Shown here piece by piece: positions 8,371 through 15,867 of a DNA stretch of 64,000 bases. The notes under the pieces are model-generated. The model was not told the origin of the DNA. It saw nothing but the letters and a program-made list of their open reading frames with translations, and made no database searches. The position numbers and the translations under genes were made by a program. Numbering within the stretch: position 1 is the first letter of the stretch; each line of letters opens with the position of its first letter. The DNA comes from CAZPRY01 sp964589175 (lineage in GTDB: Bacteria > Fidelibacterota > UBA2242), in the NCBI GenBank assembly GCA_964589175.1, contig CAZPRY010000003.1, positions 62,001-126,000 of the forward strand, read 5' to 3'.

Positions 8371-8937
8371 ATGGATATTTCTAGCGATTCAAATATTACT
8401 TTTAACTTTTATAATTCTGCAGAGATATCAGAAGCAAAATCGGTAGCGCTTTTAAATCTTGATGATTTTGTCGATACTCCGATGGAACAAGTTATTAATG
8501 ATCAAAATAACGAAATGCATGATATGTGTCATGAGGCCTATTCAATACATTTAGGAGATGGAGATTCTGATTATAGTATGAATCATTCGTATGAAAATGA
8601 TTTCTTAAATCGTATTTTATCGAATATCGGATATGGCAGAATAGAATTGGCAAGAGAACAAGTCTCCCAGATGGCTAATGCATTTTCTGACAACGAGGCT
8701 GAAAAACTAAAGAATATGATAAAACCTCCTGTTATTCAGAGAAAGAAAATTGAACATAAGAATGATATATCTCCCGAAGTCAATTGGATAAAAAGGAATT
8801 CAGACAAGTATAAAAATAAATGGATCGCACTAAGTAGTGACAATTTAATTGCTGTGGGCAATAACAGAAAGAAGCTATTTGAAAAAATTAAGAAAAAGAA
8901 CATCAATAGTGATATTTTAATTCATTATATCTACTGA
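8371..8937 (+). CDS. hypothetical protein with C-terminal DUF5678-like domain
   Basis: A 188-residue protein. The N-terminal part (about 1-120) is acidic and unrecognised. The last 50 residues, from WIKRNSDKYKNKWIAL through LFEKIKKK to ILIHYIY, fit DUF5678, a short domain with a Y-x-G/N-K-W-V/I-A core and a terminal hydrophobic strand. DUF5678 has no established function. ATG 8371 (protein MDISSD) is taken as the start because the longer reading would overlap the upstream gene. The stop is followed at 8940 by a TTG that begins the aspartic-protease-like gene, so the three are tightly packed. Confidence 0.75.
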   Translation: MDISSDSNITFNFYNSAEISEAKSVALLNLDDFVDTPMEQVINDQNNEMHDMCHEAYSIHLGDGDSDYSMNHSYENDFLNRILSNIGYGRIELAREQVSQMANAFSDNEAEKLKNMIKPPVIQRKKIEHKNDISPEVNWIKRNSDKYKNKWIALSSDNLIAVGNNRKKLFEKIKKKNINSDILIHYIY

Positions 8938-8939
8938 AA

Positions 8940-9389
8940 TTGTACAACCTTAATACAACAGATGGCAATATATGGAACACTGGAAATGCTAGATATCTGC
9001 ATAGCTGTAACGATGAATCAGGCAATAAAATAAATATTGGGGTGAGGATTAAACTCAATGCGAGAGGAAATATTATTGAATCTGCATTCCTTGATACTGG
9101 TTGTAGATATGTTGTGATAAGTAAAGGAATTTGTGAAAATTACGATATTGCTGTGTGTGAGGATTATCCAATACGAATGAGCACTCGACTCGGAGATTTT
9201 AGTGGTTTTATTAACAGATTCCCCATTTATTTTATTGCAGATAATGGTGATTCACTCGAAGTAGAATCGACATGTTTCATCAGCGAGGATTGGCCTGGCC
9301 CAATAATGATTGGATGGTTAGGCTGTCTTGAAAGAATGAAATTCGCGATTGATCCAAGCTGCAACTTATTTTTATTTGCTGGTATATAA
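8940..9389 (+). CDS. retropepsin-like aspartic protease domain protein
   Basis: A 149-residue protein with the retroviral-type aspartic protease signature FLDTG (residues 50-54) preceded by a hydrophobic strand, and a second hydrophobic-hydrophobic-Gly element (PIMIGWLG, about 125-132), the expected psi motif. Such single-domain proteases act as dimers. It starts at TTG two bases after the DUF5678-like gene's stop; no upstream ATG is available in frame. No signal peptide is seen, so the site is probably cytoplasmic. A short inverted repeat GTGAT-TCA-ATCAC just after the stop could be a weak terminator. Substrate unknown; the neighbouring genes are the first candidates. Confidence 0.72.
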   Translation: MYNLNTTDGNIWNTGNARYLHSCNDESGNKINIGVRIKLNARGNIIESAFLDTGCRYVVISKGICENYDIAVCEDYPIRMSTRLGDFSGFINRFPIYFIADNGDSLEVESTCFISEDWPGPIMIGWLGCLERMKFAIDPSCNLFLFAGI

Positions 9390-9401
9390 AGTGTGATTCA
9401 A

Positions 9402-10310
9402 TCACCGTCTTGTTTTTAATAAATCCCTGAATACATATCCGGCGATATCGGGATTTTCCCGGAGCCGGCGCAGGCTGTAGGCGTACCAGTCCCGGCCGTA
9501 GGGAACGTACAGGCGCACCTTGCGGCCGTCCTGTACGAGGCGTTTGAGGGTGTTCTGCACCGGAACGCCCAGTAAGGCCTGAAACTCAAAGTGCTTGTTG
9601 GGGATCCGTCTTTCCCGGATAAATGATTCGCATTTGTGGATGAGGTCAAGATCGTGGGTCGCGATGGCGGCGTATCCGTCCGCGTTCAGGCAAGTCGACA
9701 CCATTTCCATGAAATTCCGATTAATTTCGGCTTTGCTCTGATGAGCGATTTCGGCCGGCTCTTTATAGATTCCCTTGCAGATGCGCACATTCACGCCCAA
9801 CGGTAGCAGATATTCGAGGTCATCCAGCGAGCGGAACAGGCAAGCCTGCAGAACGATTCCGATGTTCGCATAGAGAGAACGCGCACGCTTGAATATTTCC
9901 AGGGTTTTGTCGGTCAGGGAGGAGTCTTCCATATCGATTCTCAGAAAGACATCCTTTTCGCGGACTCTCATCAGGATGCGTTCGAAATTACGCCAAGCCG
10001 CGGCCTCGTCCAGTTCCAGACCCAGCTGACTGAGTTTCAGCGAAATTCCACAGTCGAGCTGCTCGGCGGCGATTTTTTCGATCAGATCGAGGTACATTCG
10101 CACCGGCAGCTCCGTTTCGGACAGGTCGTGAATGTGTTCGCCCAGGACATCGGCCGTGGCGCAGAAGCGGTTACGGTTTAACTCCCTGATACACTGTGCG
10201 GCGTCGGCCAGGGTATCGCCGGCGACGTATCGGGAAGCAACGAATCCGACCAGAAATCTGGGTATGAAGGGCATGCTGTTCACCAGGAATTGATTGAACC
10301 ATTTCGGCAT
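9402..10310 (-). CDS. proline dehydrogenase
   Basis: Predicted FAD-dependent oxidation of proline to pyrroline-5-carboxylate, the first step of proline catabolism, at the cytoplasmic face of the membrane. Typical blocks are ISLKLSQLGL, FLRIDMEDSS, IGIVLQACLFRS, VRICKGIYKEP, ATHDLDLI, FEFQALLGV, and the C-terminal RLYVPYGRDWYAYSLRRLRENP. At 302 residues it is the monofunctional type; the P5C dehydrogenase is not adjacent. An AAAGGAGG ribosome binding site precedes the ATG. It is divergent from the HAD gene. Confidence 0.93.
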   Translation of the reverse strand: MPKWFNQFLVNSMPFIPRFLVGFVASRYVAGDTLADAAQCIRELNRNRFCATADVLGEHIHDLSETELPVRMYLDLIEKIAAEQLDCGISLKLSQLGLELDEAAAWRNFERILMRVREKDVFLRIDMEDSSLTDKTLEIFKRARSLYANIGIVLQACLFRSLDDLEYLLPLGVNVRICKGIYKEPAEIAHQSKAEINRNFMEMVSTCLNADGYAAIATHDLDLIHKCESFIRERRIPNKHFEFQALLGVPVQNTLKRLVQDGRKVRLYVPYGRDWYAYSLRRLRENPDIAGYVFRDLLKTRR

Positions 10311-10429
10311 AACGACCTCCTTTGGTCTACGGACCGGGTTGATCTGAATTTAGTTTTCCGTTTGCTTTAATAAAAGGGTTGCGTTTCTGAGGAATTTGCT
10401 ATTACTTAGCACTTTTGAGAGGAGCGTGC

Positions 10430-11080
10430 ATGCGGAAACTATTCGAATACCGGCATATTATCTGGGATTGGAACGGGACGCTGTTAGATGATGTCTGGCT
10501 GTGTACCGAGATCGTGAATGGTTTATTGAGCGCCCGCGGCAAGGCCACGCTGTCACAGGAGCACTACCGCGAGGTGTTTGATTTTCCGGTCAAAGATTAT
10601 TATCGAACGGCGGGATTCGACTTCACGCATGAAAGCTTCGAAGAGGTCGGCGGCGAATTCATAGAGGAGTATAACCGGCGGGTGCGCGAATGTAAGCTGC
10701 ACGCCGGTGTCCCGGAGCTGCTCGATTATTTCCAAAAGCACAACATAACCCAATCGGTTCTCTCCGCCCGTGAGCAGATCTTTCTGAAGCGGGAGGTTGC
10801 GCATTTTAATCTGGAGAGATACCTGAGCGATATTGTCGGGCTGGACAATTACTACGCCCATTCGAAACAGGAGCTGGCCGTCGATTGGATGAAAAGCTCC
10901 GGCCTCGCCCGGCAAGCGGTTTTGCTCATCGGCGATACGACCCACGATTACGAAGTCGCAAAAAGCCTGGGAATGGATTGCGTATTGGTCGCCAGCGGGC
11001 ATCAAACGATGGAGAAACTGCAACGTTGCGCTGCCGTGGTTGTGGCGACTTTATCCGACTTGCGGAATGGGCATGTGTGA
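10430..11080 (+). CDS. HAD-superfamily hydrolase (phosphoglycolate phosphatase-like)
   Basis: A 216-residue haloacid dehalogenase protein with subfamily IA layout: IIWDWNGTLLDD near residue 10, a helical cap, SVLSA (motif II) near 110, and LLIGDTTHDYEVAK (motif IV) near 168. The first motif reads D-W-N-G-T; the second catalytic Asp of DxDxT is Asn. That variant occurs in a known group of HAD proteins, but it leaves catalysis uncertain. ATG 10430 is chosen because GAGAGGAG lies just before it. The last 14 bases overlap the deoxyinosine glycosylase gene, so both are probably translated together. Substrate unknown. Confidence 0.85.
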   Translation: MRKLFEYRHIIWDWNGTLLDDVWLCTEIVNGLLSARGKATLSQEHYREVFDFPVKDYYRTAGFDFTHESFEEVGGEFIEEYNRRVRECKLHAGVPELLDYFQKHNITQSVLSAREQIFLKREVAHFNLERYLSDIVGLDNYYAHSKQELAVDWMKSSGLARQAVLLIGDTTHDYEVAKSLGMDCVLVASGHQTMEKLQRCAAVVVATLSDLRNGHV

Positions 11081-11576
11081 AGCGCCGCGCCTGCAATCCT
11101 TTGCGCCCATCGTGGACAGCGCCGCACGCGTATTGATTTTGGGAACCATGCCCGGAAAGGTGTCGCTGGAGAAGAGCGAGTATTACGGGCACCCGCAGAA
11201 CAGTTTTTGGCGGATTATATTTCGCCTTTGCGGGACCGATTTCAGCGACGATTATAAAACCAGAAAGCGTTTATTAGGCGAGCACCGAATTGCCTTATGG
11301 GACGTGCTCCAGTACTGTAACCGTGAGGGCAGCATGGATGCCGACATTGAGGCGGAGCATCCCAACGATTTTACGGCTTTTTTCAAGAACTACCCGGATA
11401 TTCGCACCGTCTGCTTCAACGGCAACAACGCTCAACACTTTTTCAAAAAGCATGTCGGGTTCTGCACGGGATTCCATTACTGCCGCCTGCCGTCCACCAG
11501 TCCGGCCTATGCCCGCCTGAGTTTTGAAGGGAAATACGAAAAGTGGAAAATAATCCAATCATTGATCGGGGAGTAA
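11067..11576 (+). CDS. DNA-deoxyinosine glycosylase (UDG family 6, hypoxanthine-DNA glycosylase)
   Basis: Predicted to excise hypoxanthine (deaminated adenine) from DNA, starting base excision repair. Seen: LILGTMPGKVSLEKSEYYGH, then PQNSFWRI with the family's catalytic Asn, a WDVLQYC block, and LPSTSPA near the C terminus. About 169 residues, normal for the family. The start is uncertain: ATG 11067 or 11073, both inside the end of the HAD gene. Its stop overlaps the ATG of the next gene in a TAATG junction, so it belongs to a three-gene operon. Confidence 0.9.
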   Translation: MGMCEAPRLQSFAPIVDSAARVLILGTMPGKVSLEKSEYYGHPQNSFWRIIFRLCGTDFSDDYKTRKRLLGEHRIALWDVLQYCNREGSMDADIEAEHPNDFTAFFKNYPDIRTVCFNGNNAQHFFKKHVGFCTGFHYCRLPSTSPAYARLSFEGKYEKWKIIQSLIGE

Positions 11577-13843
11577 TGAAAAAGATCATTGCAATCATCG
11601 TGGTTTTATTCGGGACGCAAGCCGGGTTGGCCTGGTACGATATCGAGAAATTCGAGACAGAGGATCAGTACCAGTACGCGCTGCGGGGCTGTGTGTTTCT
11701 GGATGAAAATGACAATGGCGATATGGATGCGACTGAGAAGGGGATCGCAGGTGTCGGCGTATCGGATGGCCGGGAGGTTTGCCTGACCGACGCCGGGGGC
11801 CGTTATCTATTGAAAAATGAAAACAAAGACGCTTGCGTAGTATTCGTAAGTATTCCGGCCGGTTTCAGCAAAACAGCCAATTTTTATCACATTTTGCGAA
11901 AGACGGATAAAGAGAAAGAGTATCATTTTCCACTGCGTCGCTCGGTTGCTGAAGAGACGGATCGTTTTTCGTTCATCCAAACGACGGATGTGCATATCGG
12001 GGACGCCAACCAGTTACCGGATTTTACGGACAAAATTCGGAAGATGGAGAAAATGGACCCGGACGCCGAATTCGTGATCTGTACCGGCGATCTTTCGGCG
12101 GACAATAAACTGGAGACGCTGGTGTTGTACAAGGACGCCGTCAGCAGGAGTGCAAACCATTGGTTTCATGTTTTCGGGAATCACGATGAATGGTATCAGC
12201 ACGACTACACGCAGCATTTTCGCTATGTACTCGGGCCGGATTACTATTCGTTCGACTACGGCAACTGGCATTTTATCATTTTAAACAACATCCATCTCGA
12301 CGATCACAAAATGAACACCGAGTGGTTCGATCGGGATATGCAGGTTCTGGGAAAGGGCAAGAACGTCGCCCTTTTCATGCATTTTCATCCGCAACAGGAG
12401 GACTTCAATCGCTGGCGGCAATACCCGAACATCAAGGCCGTTTTTTCCGGGCACATGCACGGGACCAAGAATCTGAAAGTAAATGGAATCTATAGCTTCA
12501 ACACCGCCCCGTTTCGATTCGGCGGGCTGGATTACACGCCGGCCGGCTACCGTAAAGTCCGGATCGATGGCGATTCGATTGCGACCGAGTGCCGTTTCTT
12601 TCGGGAGGATGAGAGCCGGACTAAAGTAAAAAGGAAAAAGTCGGAGCGAAGCGGAGATCCCGCTGTGGCGGTGCTAAGAGGAAAGAACAAAGATAAGGGA
12701 TTCGAAGATGATCGGACCACCGAATCCGACTGGACGGGATTCAAAGGACAGAGTAATTTCAGCGGTCAGGTTGAAGCGATCCTGAAAGCGCCGCTCGAAC
12801 CGGTCTGGCGCGTACAATTGGACGGGAAAGTCCTGCTTTCTTCGCCGGTAGTCGCGGACGGCAGACTCTTTCTCGGAACACGCAATTTCGATGCCTGCGC
12901 CGGTAATTTTCTCTACTGTATTAGCACGACGGACGGTAAAGCACTTTGGCGATGGGAATTGGATTCGCCGGTGCTCGTATCCCCGGCCATCGCCGGAGAT
13001 AGAATCGTTTGCCAGAGCCAGCTGGGAACGGTCTATTGTTTCGATGACGCAGGGAATTCACTCTGGGAAAACCGGCTCGGGGACGGGATCAACGGCTGGT
13101 TCTTCGCGGCGCCGGTGTTGGAAGACGGCATCATCTACACCGGCAACAAGGCGCTGATGGCGGCTTTGCGGCTGGAAACCGGCGAACCGGTCTGGACCCA
13201 ATCCTATGCTTCTATCGGTAGTTTTGGTGCGATGATCCCGACGATCGGGCCGGACTGGATCAGCGTTGGCGCTTATTGGTCCGACGACAATTTGCTCGTT
13301 CTGGATAAAGCAACCGGGAAGGTCCGGCATACGCTCGAATCGTCCGGCTTTTCGAACGCCCTGGTTTACGATGGCAACGCTGTGTACGGGCTGGATTACA
13401 TCGGAGGGTTATCCGTTTTCGATAGGAACAACTGGCAGCTGCACGCTTCCTGTCGGCTGGAGAATTCGAGCTGGACGATCACAACACCATCCGTATCCGG
13501 GAATAATATCTACGTCGCAGACTCCGAAGGGCTGCTGCACTGTCTGCGTCTTGAAGGTGAATTTTCCGAAAAATGGGTGTTTACCCCGCAACGCAGTATT
13601 TACGATTTAATCCCGTATCACAAAGAAGCGGATGTGCTGGGCGGATCGCCGCTCGTGGACGAAACGCAGGTCTACCTGGGCAGTTCGGACGGCTGGTTCT
13701 ACATTCTCGACCGCGCGAGCGGAGCGGTGATTCAGCGGAGCGATCTGGGCTCTCCGATAACAGCCACGCCCACGATAGCCGGTTCACTGATCTTTGTACC
13801 CACATTTGACGGTAGTCTCTATGCGTTTAAATCGAAAAATTGA
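11576..13843 (+). CDS. calcineurin-like phosphoesterase fused to a PQQ-type beta-propeller
   Basis: A 755-residue secreted protein. Signal peptide at 1-20; a small beta-sandwich with FLDENDNGDMD and a TDAGGRYLL stretch (about 40-85), typical of the phosphoesterase N-terminal domain; a metallophosphatase domain with TTDVHIGD, CTGDLS, FGNHDE, MHFHP and FSGHMHG; then from about residue 400 repeated strand-turn units with LFLGTRN, DGKALWRWEL, GTVYCFD, VYLGSSDGWFYILD and GSLYAFK, a PQQ-like propeller. Likely acts in the periplasm on a phosphoester. The ATG overlaps the preceding stop. Fusion of both halves in one chain is unusual; the substrate is unknown. Confidence 0.9.
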   Translation: MKKIIAIIVVLFGTQAGLAWYDIEKFETEDQYQYALRGCVFLDENDNGDMDATEKGIAGVGVSDGREVCLTDAGGRYLLKNENKDACVVFVSIPAGFSKTANFYHILRKTDKEKEYHFPLRRSVAEETDRFSFIQTTDVHIGDANQLPDFTDKIRKMEKMDPDAEFVICTGDLSADNKLETLVLYKDAVSRSANHWFHVFGNHDEWYQHDYTQHFRYVLGPDYYSFDYGNWHFIILNNIHLDDHKMNTEWFDRDMQVLGKGKNVALFMHFHPQQEDFNRWRQYPNIKAVFSGHMHGTKNLKVNGIYSFNTAPFRFGGLDYTPAGYRKVRIDGDSIATECRFFREDESRTKVKRKKSERSGDPAVAVLRGKNKDKGFEDDRTTESDWTGFKGQSNFSGQVEAILKAPLEPVWRVQLDGKVLLSSPVVADGRLFLGTRNFDACAGNFLYCISTTDGKALWRWELDSPVLVSPAIAGDRIVCQSQLGTVYCFDDAGNSLWENRLGDGINGWFFAAPVLEDGIIYTGNKALMAALRLETGEPVWTQSYASIGSFGAMIPTIGPDWISVGAYWSDDNLLVLDKATGKVRHTLESSGFSNALVYDGNAVYGLDYIGGLSVFDRNNWQLHASCRLENSSWTITTPSVSGNNIYVADSEGLLHCLRLEGEFSEKWVFTPQRSIYDLIPYHKEADVLGGSPLVDETQVYLGSSDGWFYILDRASGAVIQRSDLGSPITATPTIAGSLIFVPTFDGSLYAFKSKN

Positions 13844-13928
13844 TTGTTATATTCGAAACGAAAGGCAAGATAATTTTACTTAGAAAATCAATCATATCTG
13901 AGTGAAAGAAATTGTGCAGGCAGCGTAG

Positions 13929-14092
13929 GCCCTGTATGTCAAGAATCTGCTGCGTATCGCGGTCGACTGGAATATCCCGGTGGCCTGCAACCGCGTCAGC
14001 GCCGATTTTATCATCTCCTCGAGTTTGATGACCGGCGAATACAGCGAATTCTGGACGATTACTCGGACTACCGGAACAGGGTCCTGAAGTAA
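13929..14092 (+). pseudogene. mgsA: methylglyoxal synthase C-terminal remnant with frameshift
   Basis: Reading + from 13929 gives ALYVKNLLRIAVDWNIPVAC then NRVSADFIISSSLM, which matches the C-terminal half of methylglyoxal synthase (V-K-A-L-L-R-I-A-x-x-W-N-I-P-V-A-x-N-x-A-T-A-D-F-I-I-S-S). After about GEYS the frame is lost; the expected tail ILDDYSDYRNRVLK and a TAA follow in another frame. A TAG stands just upstream in frame and the N-terminal half is absent. So this is a decayed gene end, not a small protein. The family converts dihydroxyacetone phosphate to methylglyoxal; a functional copy is not seen in the window. Confidence 0.8.
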
Positions 14093-14123
14093 CTTAGGCA
14101 CTTTAAGACAGGTACGGATAACC

Positions 14124-14170
14124 CAATAAAAATAGAAACCCGTCGTGCCGGATGACGGCGCGACGGGTCT
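14124..14170 (-). terminator. intrinsic terminator of rubrerythrin
   Basis: The stem ACCCGTCG (14138-14145) with CGACGGGT (14161-14168), with an inner GCCG/CGGC pair, is followed on the minus strand by a T-rich tract (complement of 14125-14137). It lies about 40 bases beyond the rubrerythrin stop. Confidence 0.8.
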
Positions 14171-14209
14171 ATTGTTTGAAAAATTACAGTCCTAAATAAT
14201 AGGCTTTGT

Positions 14210-14782
14210 CTACCAGTTCTCGCCCAGTAATTCAAAGTAATCGCGGGGATGGGCGCAGGCCGGACAGGCCGCCGGGGCTTCGGGGCCTTCATACACAAAA
14301 CCGCAGTTGAGGCAGCGCCAGACAACCGGTTTTTCCTTTTTAAAAACCTTGCCCTCGTCGATGTTTTTGGCCAGATCCAGGTAGCGTTTCTCATGCTGTC
14401 TTTCGGCCACGACGACGGCTTCGAAAACCTTGGCGATGGCTTCAAAGCCCTCTTCGCGGGCGACTTTGGCGAAACCGGGATACATGCACGTCCATTCGTG
14501 ATGTTCGCCGGCTGCTGCAGTCTTGAGGTTGTCGACAGTCTGACCGATCACGCCGGCCGGAAAGGCTGCCGTGATCTCCACTTCGCCGCCCGTTAAAAAC
14601 TTAAAGAAGCGCTTGGCGTGTTCCTTCTCCTGGTTGGCGGTTTCCTCGAAGATCATGCTGATCTGGATGAAGCCCTCTTTTTTCGCCTGGCTGGCAAAGT
14701 ATGTATAGCGCATGCGGGCCTGCGATTCACCGGCAAAAGCGGTAATCAGATTGGTTTCGGTTTGACTTCCTTTCATCTCCAT
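14210..14782 (-). CDS. rbr: rubrerythrin
   Basis: Non-haem di-iron peroxidase that removes hydrogen peroxide in the cytoplasm, typical of anaerobes and microaerophiles. Four-helix ferritin-like domain with GESQARMRY, EETANQEKEHAKRF and AERQHEKRY carrying the Glu/His ligands, then a C-terminal rubredoxin-like domain with WRCLNCGFVYEG and CPACAHPRDYFELL (two CxxC pairs). The length of 190 residues is standard. AGGAGG sits five bases before the chosen ATG; a second ATG six bases later is possible. Monocistronic, with its own terminator. It points to an oxygen-sensitive lifestyle. Confidence 0.96.
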   Translation of the reverse strand: MEMKGSQTETNLITAFAGESQARMRYTYFASQAKKEGFIQISMIFEETANQEKEHAKRFFKFLTGGEVEITAAFPAGVIGQTVDNLKTAAAGEHHEWTCMYPGFAKVAREEGFEAIAKVFEAVVVAERQHEKRYLDLAKNIDEGKVFKKEKPVVWRCLNCGFVYEGPEAPAACPACAHPRDYFELLGENW

Positions 14783-14943
14783 TATTACCTCCTGTTTATT
14801 TTCTTGTTCATATTTATCGTATAGATGTACAGTAGATTTTTAACGGCAGAATGATTTGAGATTCCATGCGGATGCTCTTCTTTGTATAATCTGGTAAATA
14901 TTAGGGATTGTTGAGCCACATGTCAACCTGATTTTTCTGAAAC

Positions 14944-14971
14944 GAAAAAAGAGCAGGGGAGGGTCTGCTCT
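14944..14971 (-). terminator. terminator of the lipoprotein/TonB/DUF4249 operon
   Basis: On the minus strand the stem GAGCAG/CTGCTC (14951-14956 with 14965-14970, extended by one A-T pair) is followed by six T (complement of 14945-14950). It lies about 50 bases beyond the DUF4249 stop. Confidence 0.8.
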
Positions 14972-15021
14972 CTTTCCTTGATCGGGTTATCCTTGCGGAG
15001 GATCGTGATCGGTTTTATGCC

Positions 15022-15867
15022 TTACTGTGTAACGGTAAATTCGCTGCTGACGAAGTTAAAGGCCGTGAATACTCCCAGACCGTTGCTGATGTTGGTTAAT
15101 GGTTCATTCAGGTCGCGGGAGTCCTGATTGCGCGATTCGTATAAGTCCACATATTCCTGGTTGACGCGATACACATCGATCTGGTAATGTCCCAGGTGCG
15201 TGAAGGTCATGGCCCGGACTGCGTACCGATCATCGTTGATCGGCGGCGTGATGAAACCGCGAAACCTTTCGTTGAATCCGGACTCGACCGGCTCCGGATC
15301 TTCGTCCAGATTTTGCAGAGTAACGTAAAAGAATTGGGCCGAATCGTTGTCCCATGTTAGCACCAGGTCGCGGTTCTCTTCTCCCGATTCAAACCATTCC
15401 CGCATTCCTTCAAAATCGGTGAAATCGGGAACCTTGAGGGTCGTCCCGGAGAGTTGAACGTTTTGCGGCGCTTCGGGCACGGTAGTTTCCGCGCTTACCA
15501 GCAGATCCATGTACTCTATTTCCAGGCGGAAGCGGTCGCCGGTTTCAACGCTCAGATCGTCGCCGGTATAATGATAATAGCCGCTATCGCCCGGTGCCAG
15601 CTGCAGCTCATAACTCGTACCGTTTTTGATCAGGCGCACCGTTGCCGTGTTGATCGGAGGCGGCACGTCCGCGCTGTCGGCATCCAGCGGCAGGGTGCCC
15701 ATTAGTTTGATGTCGTCCACCGGTTCTCCGGCATAGAGATAGGCTTCCACAACGATCGATTCATTCAGCGAAATCAACGGCGATTCGTCGGTGCATCGGG
15801 GAAGCCAGAACAGCGGAATCGTCAGGAGCAGAACGGTTTTTTGCAGATTCATGCGAAGCCCTTTCAT
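15022..15867 (-). CDS. DUF4249 family protein, TonB receptor partner
   Basis: A 281-residue exported protein: hydrophobic N terminus followed by a Cys (LFWLPRCTDES, not a canonical lipobox), IVVEAYLYAGEP near residue 40, INTATVRL and YELQLAPGDSGYY blocks, and a late ISNGLGVFTAF segment, which together match DUF4249. This family is regularly encoded directly after a TonB-dependent receptor in Bacteroidota and is probably its surface or periplasmic companion. Its ATG overlaps the receptor's stop as ATGA, so they are translationally coupled. ATG 15852 (protein MNLQKT) is an alternative start. The ligand is unknown. Confidence 0.85.
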   Translation of the reverse strand: MKGLRMNLQKTVLLLTIPLFWLPRCTDESPLISLNESIVVEAYLYAGEPVDDIKLMGTLPLDADSADVPPPINTATVRLIKNGTSYELQLAPGDSGYYHYTGDDLSVETGDRFRLEIEYMDLLVSAETTVPEAPQNVQLSGTTLKVPDFTDFEGMREWFESGEENRDLVLTWDNDSAQFFYVTLQNLDEDPEPVESGFNERFRGFITPPINDDRYAVRAMTFTHLGHYQIDVYRVNQEYVDLYESRNQDSRDLNEPLTNISNGLGVFTAFNFVSSEFTVTQ

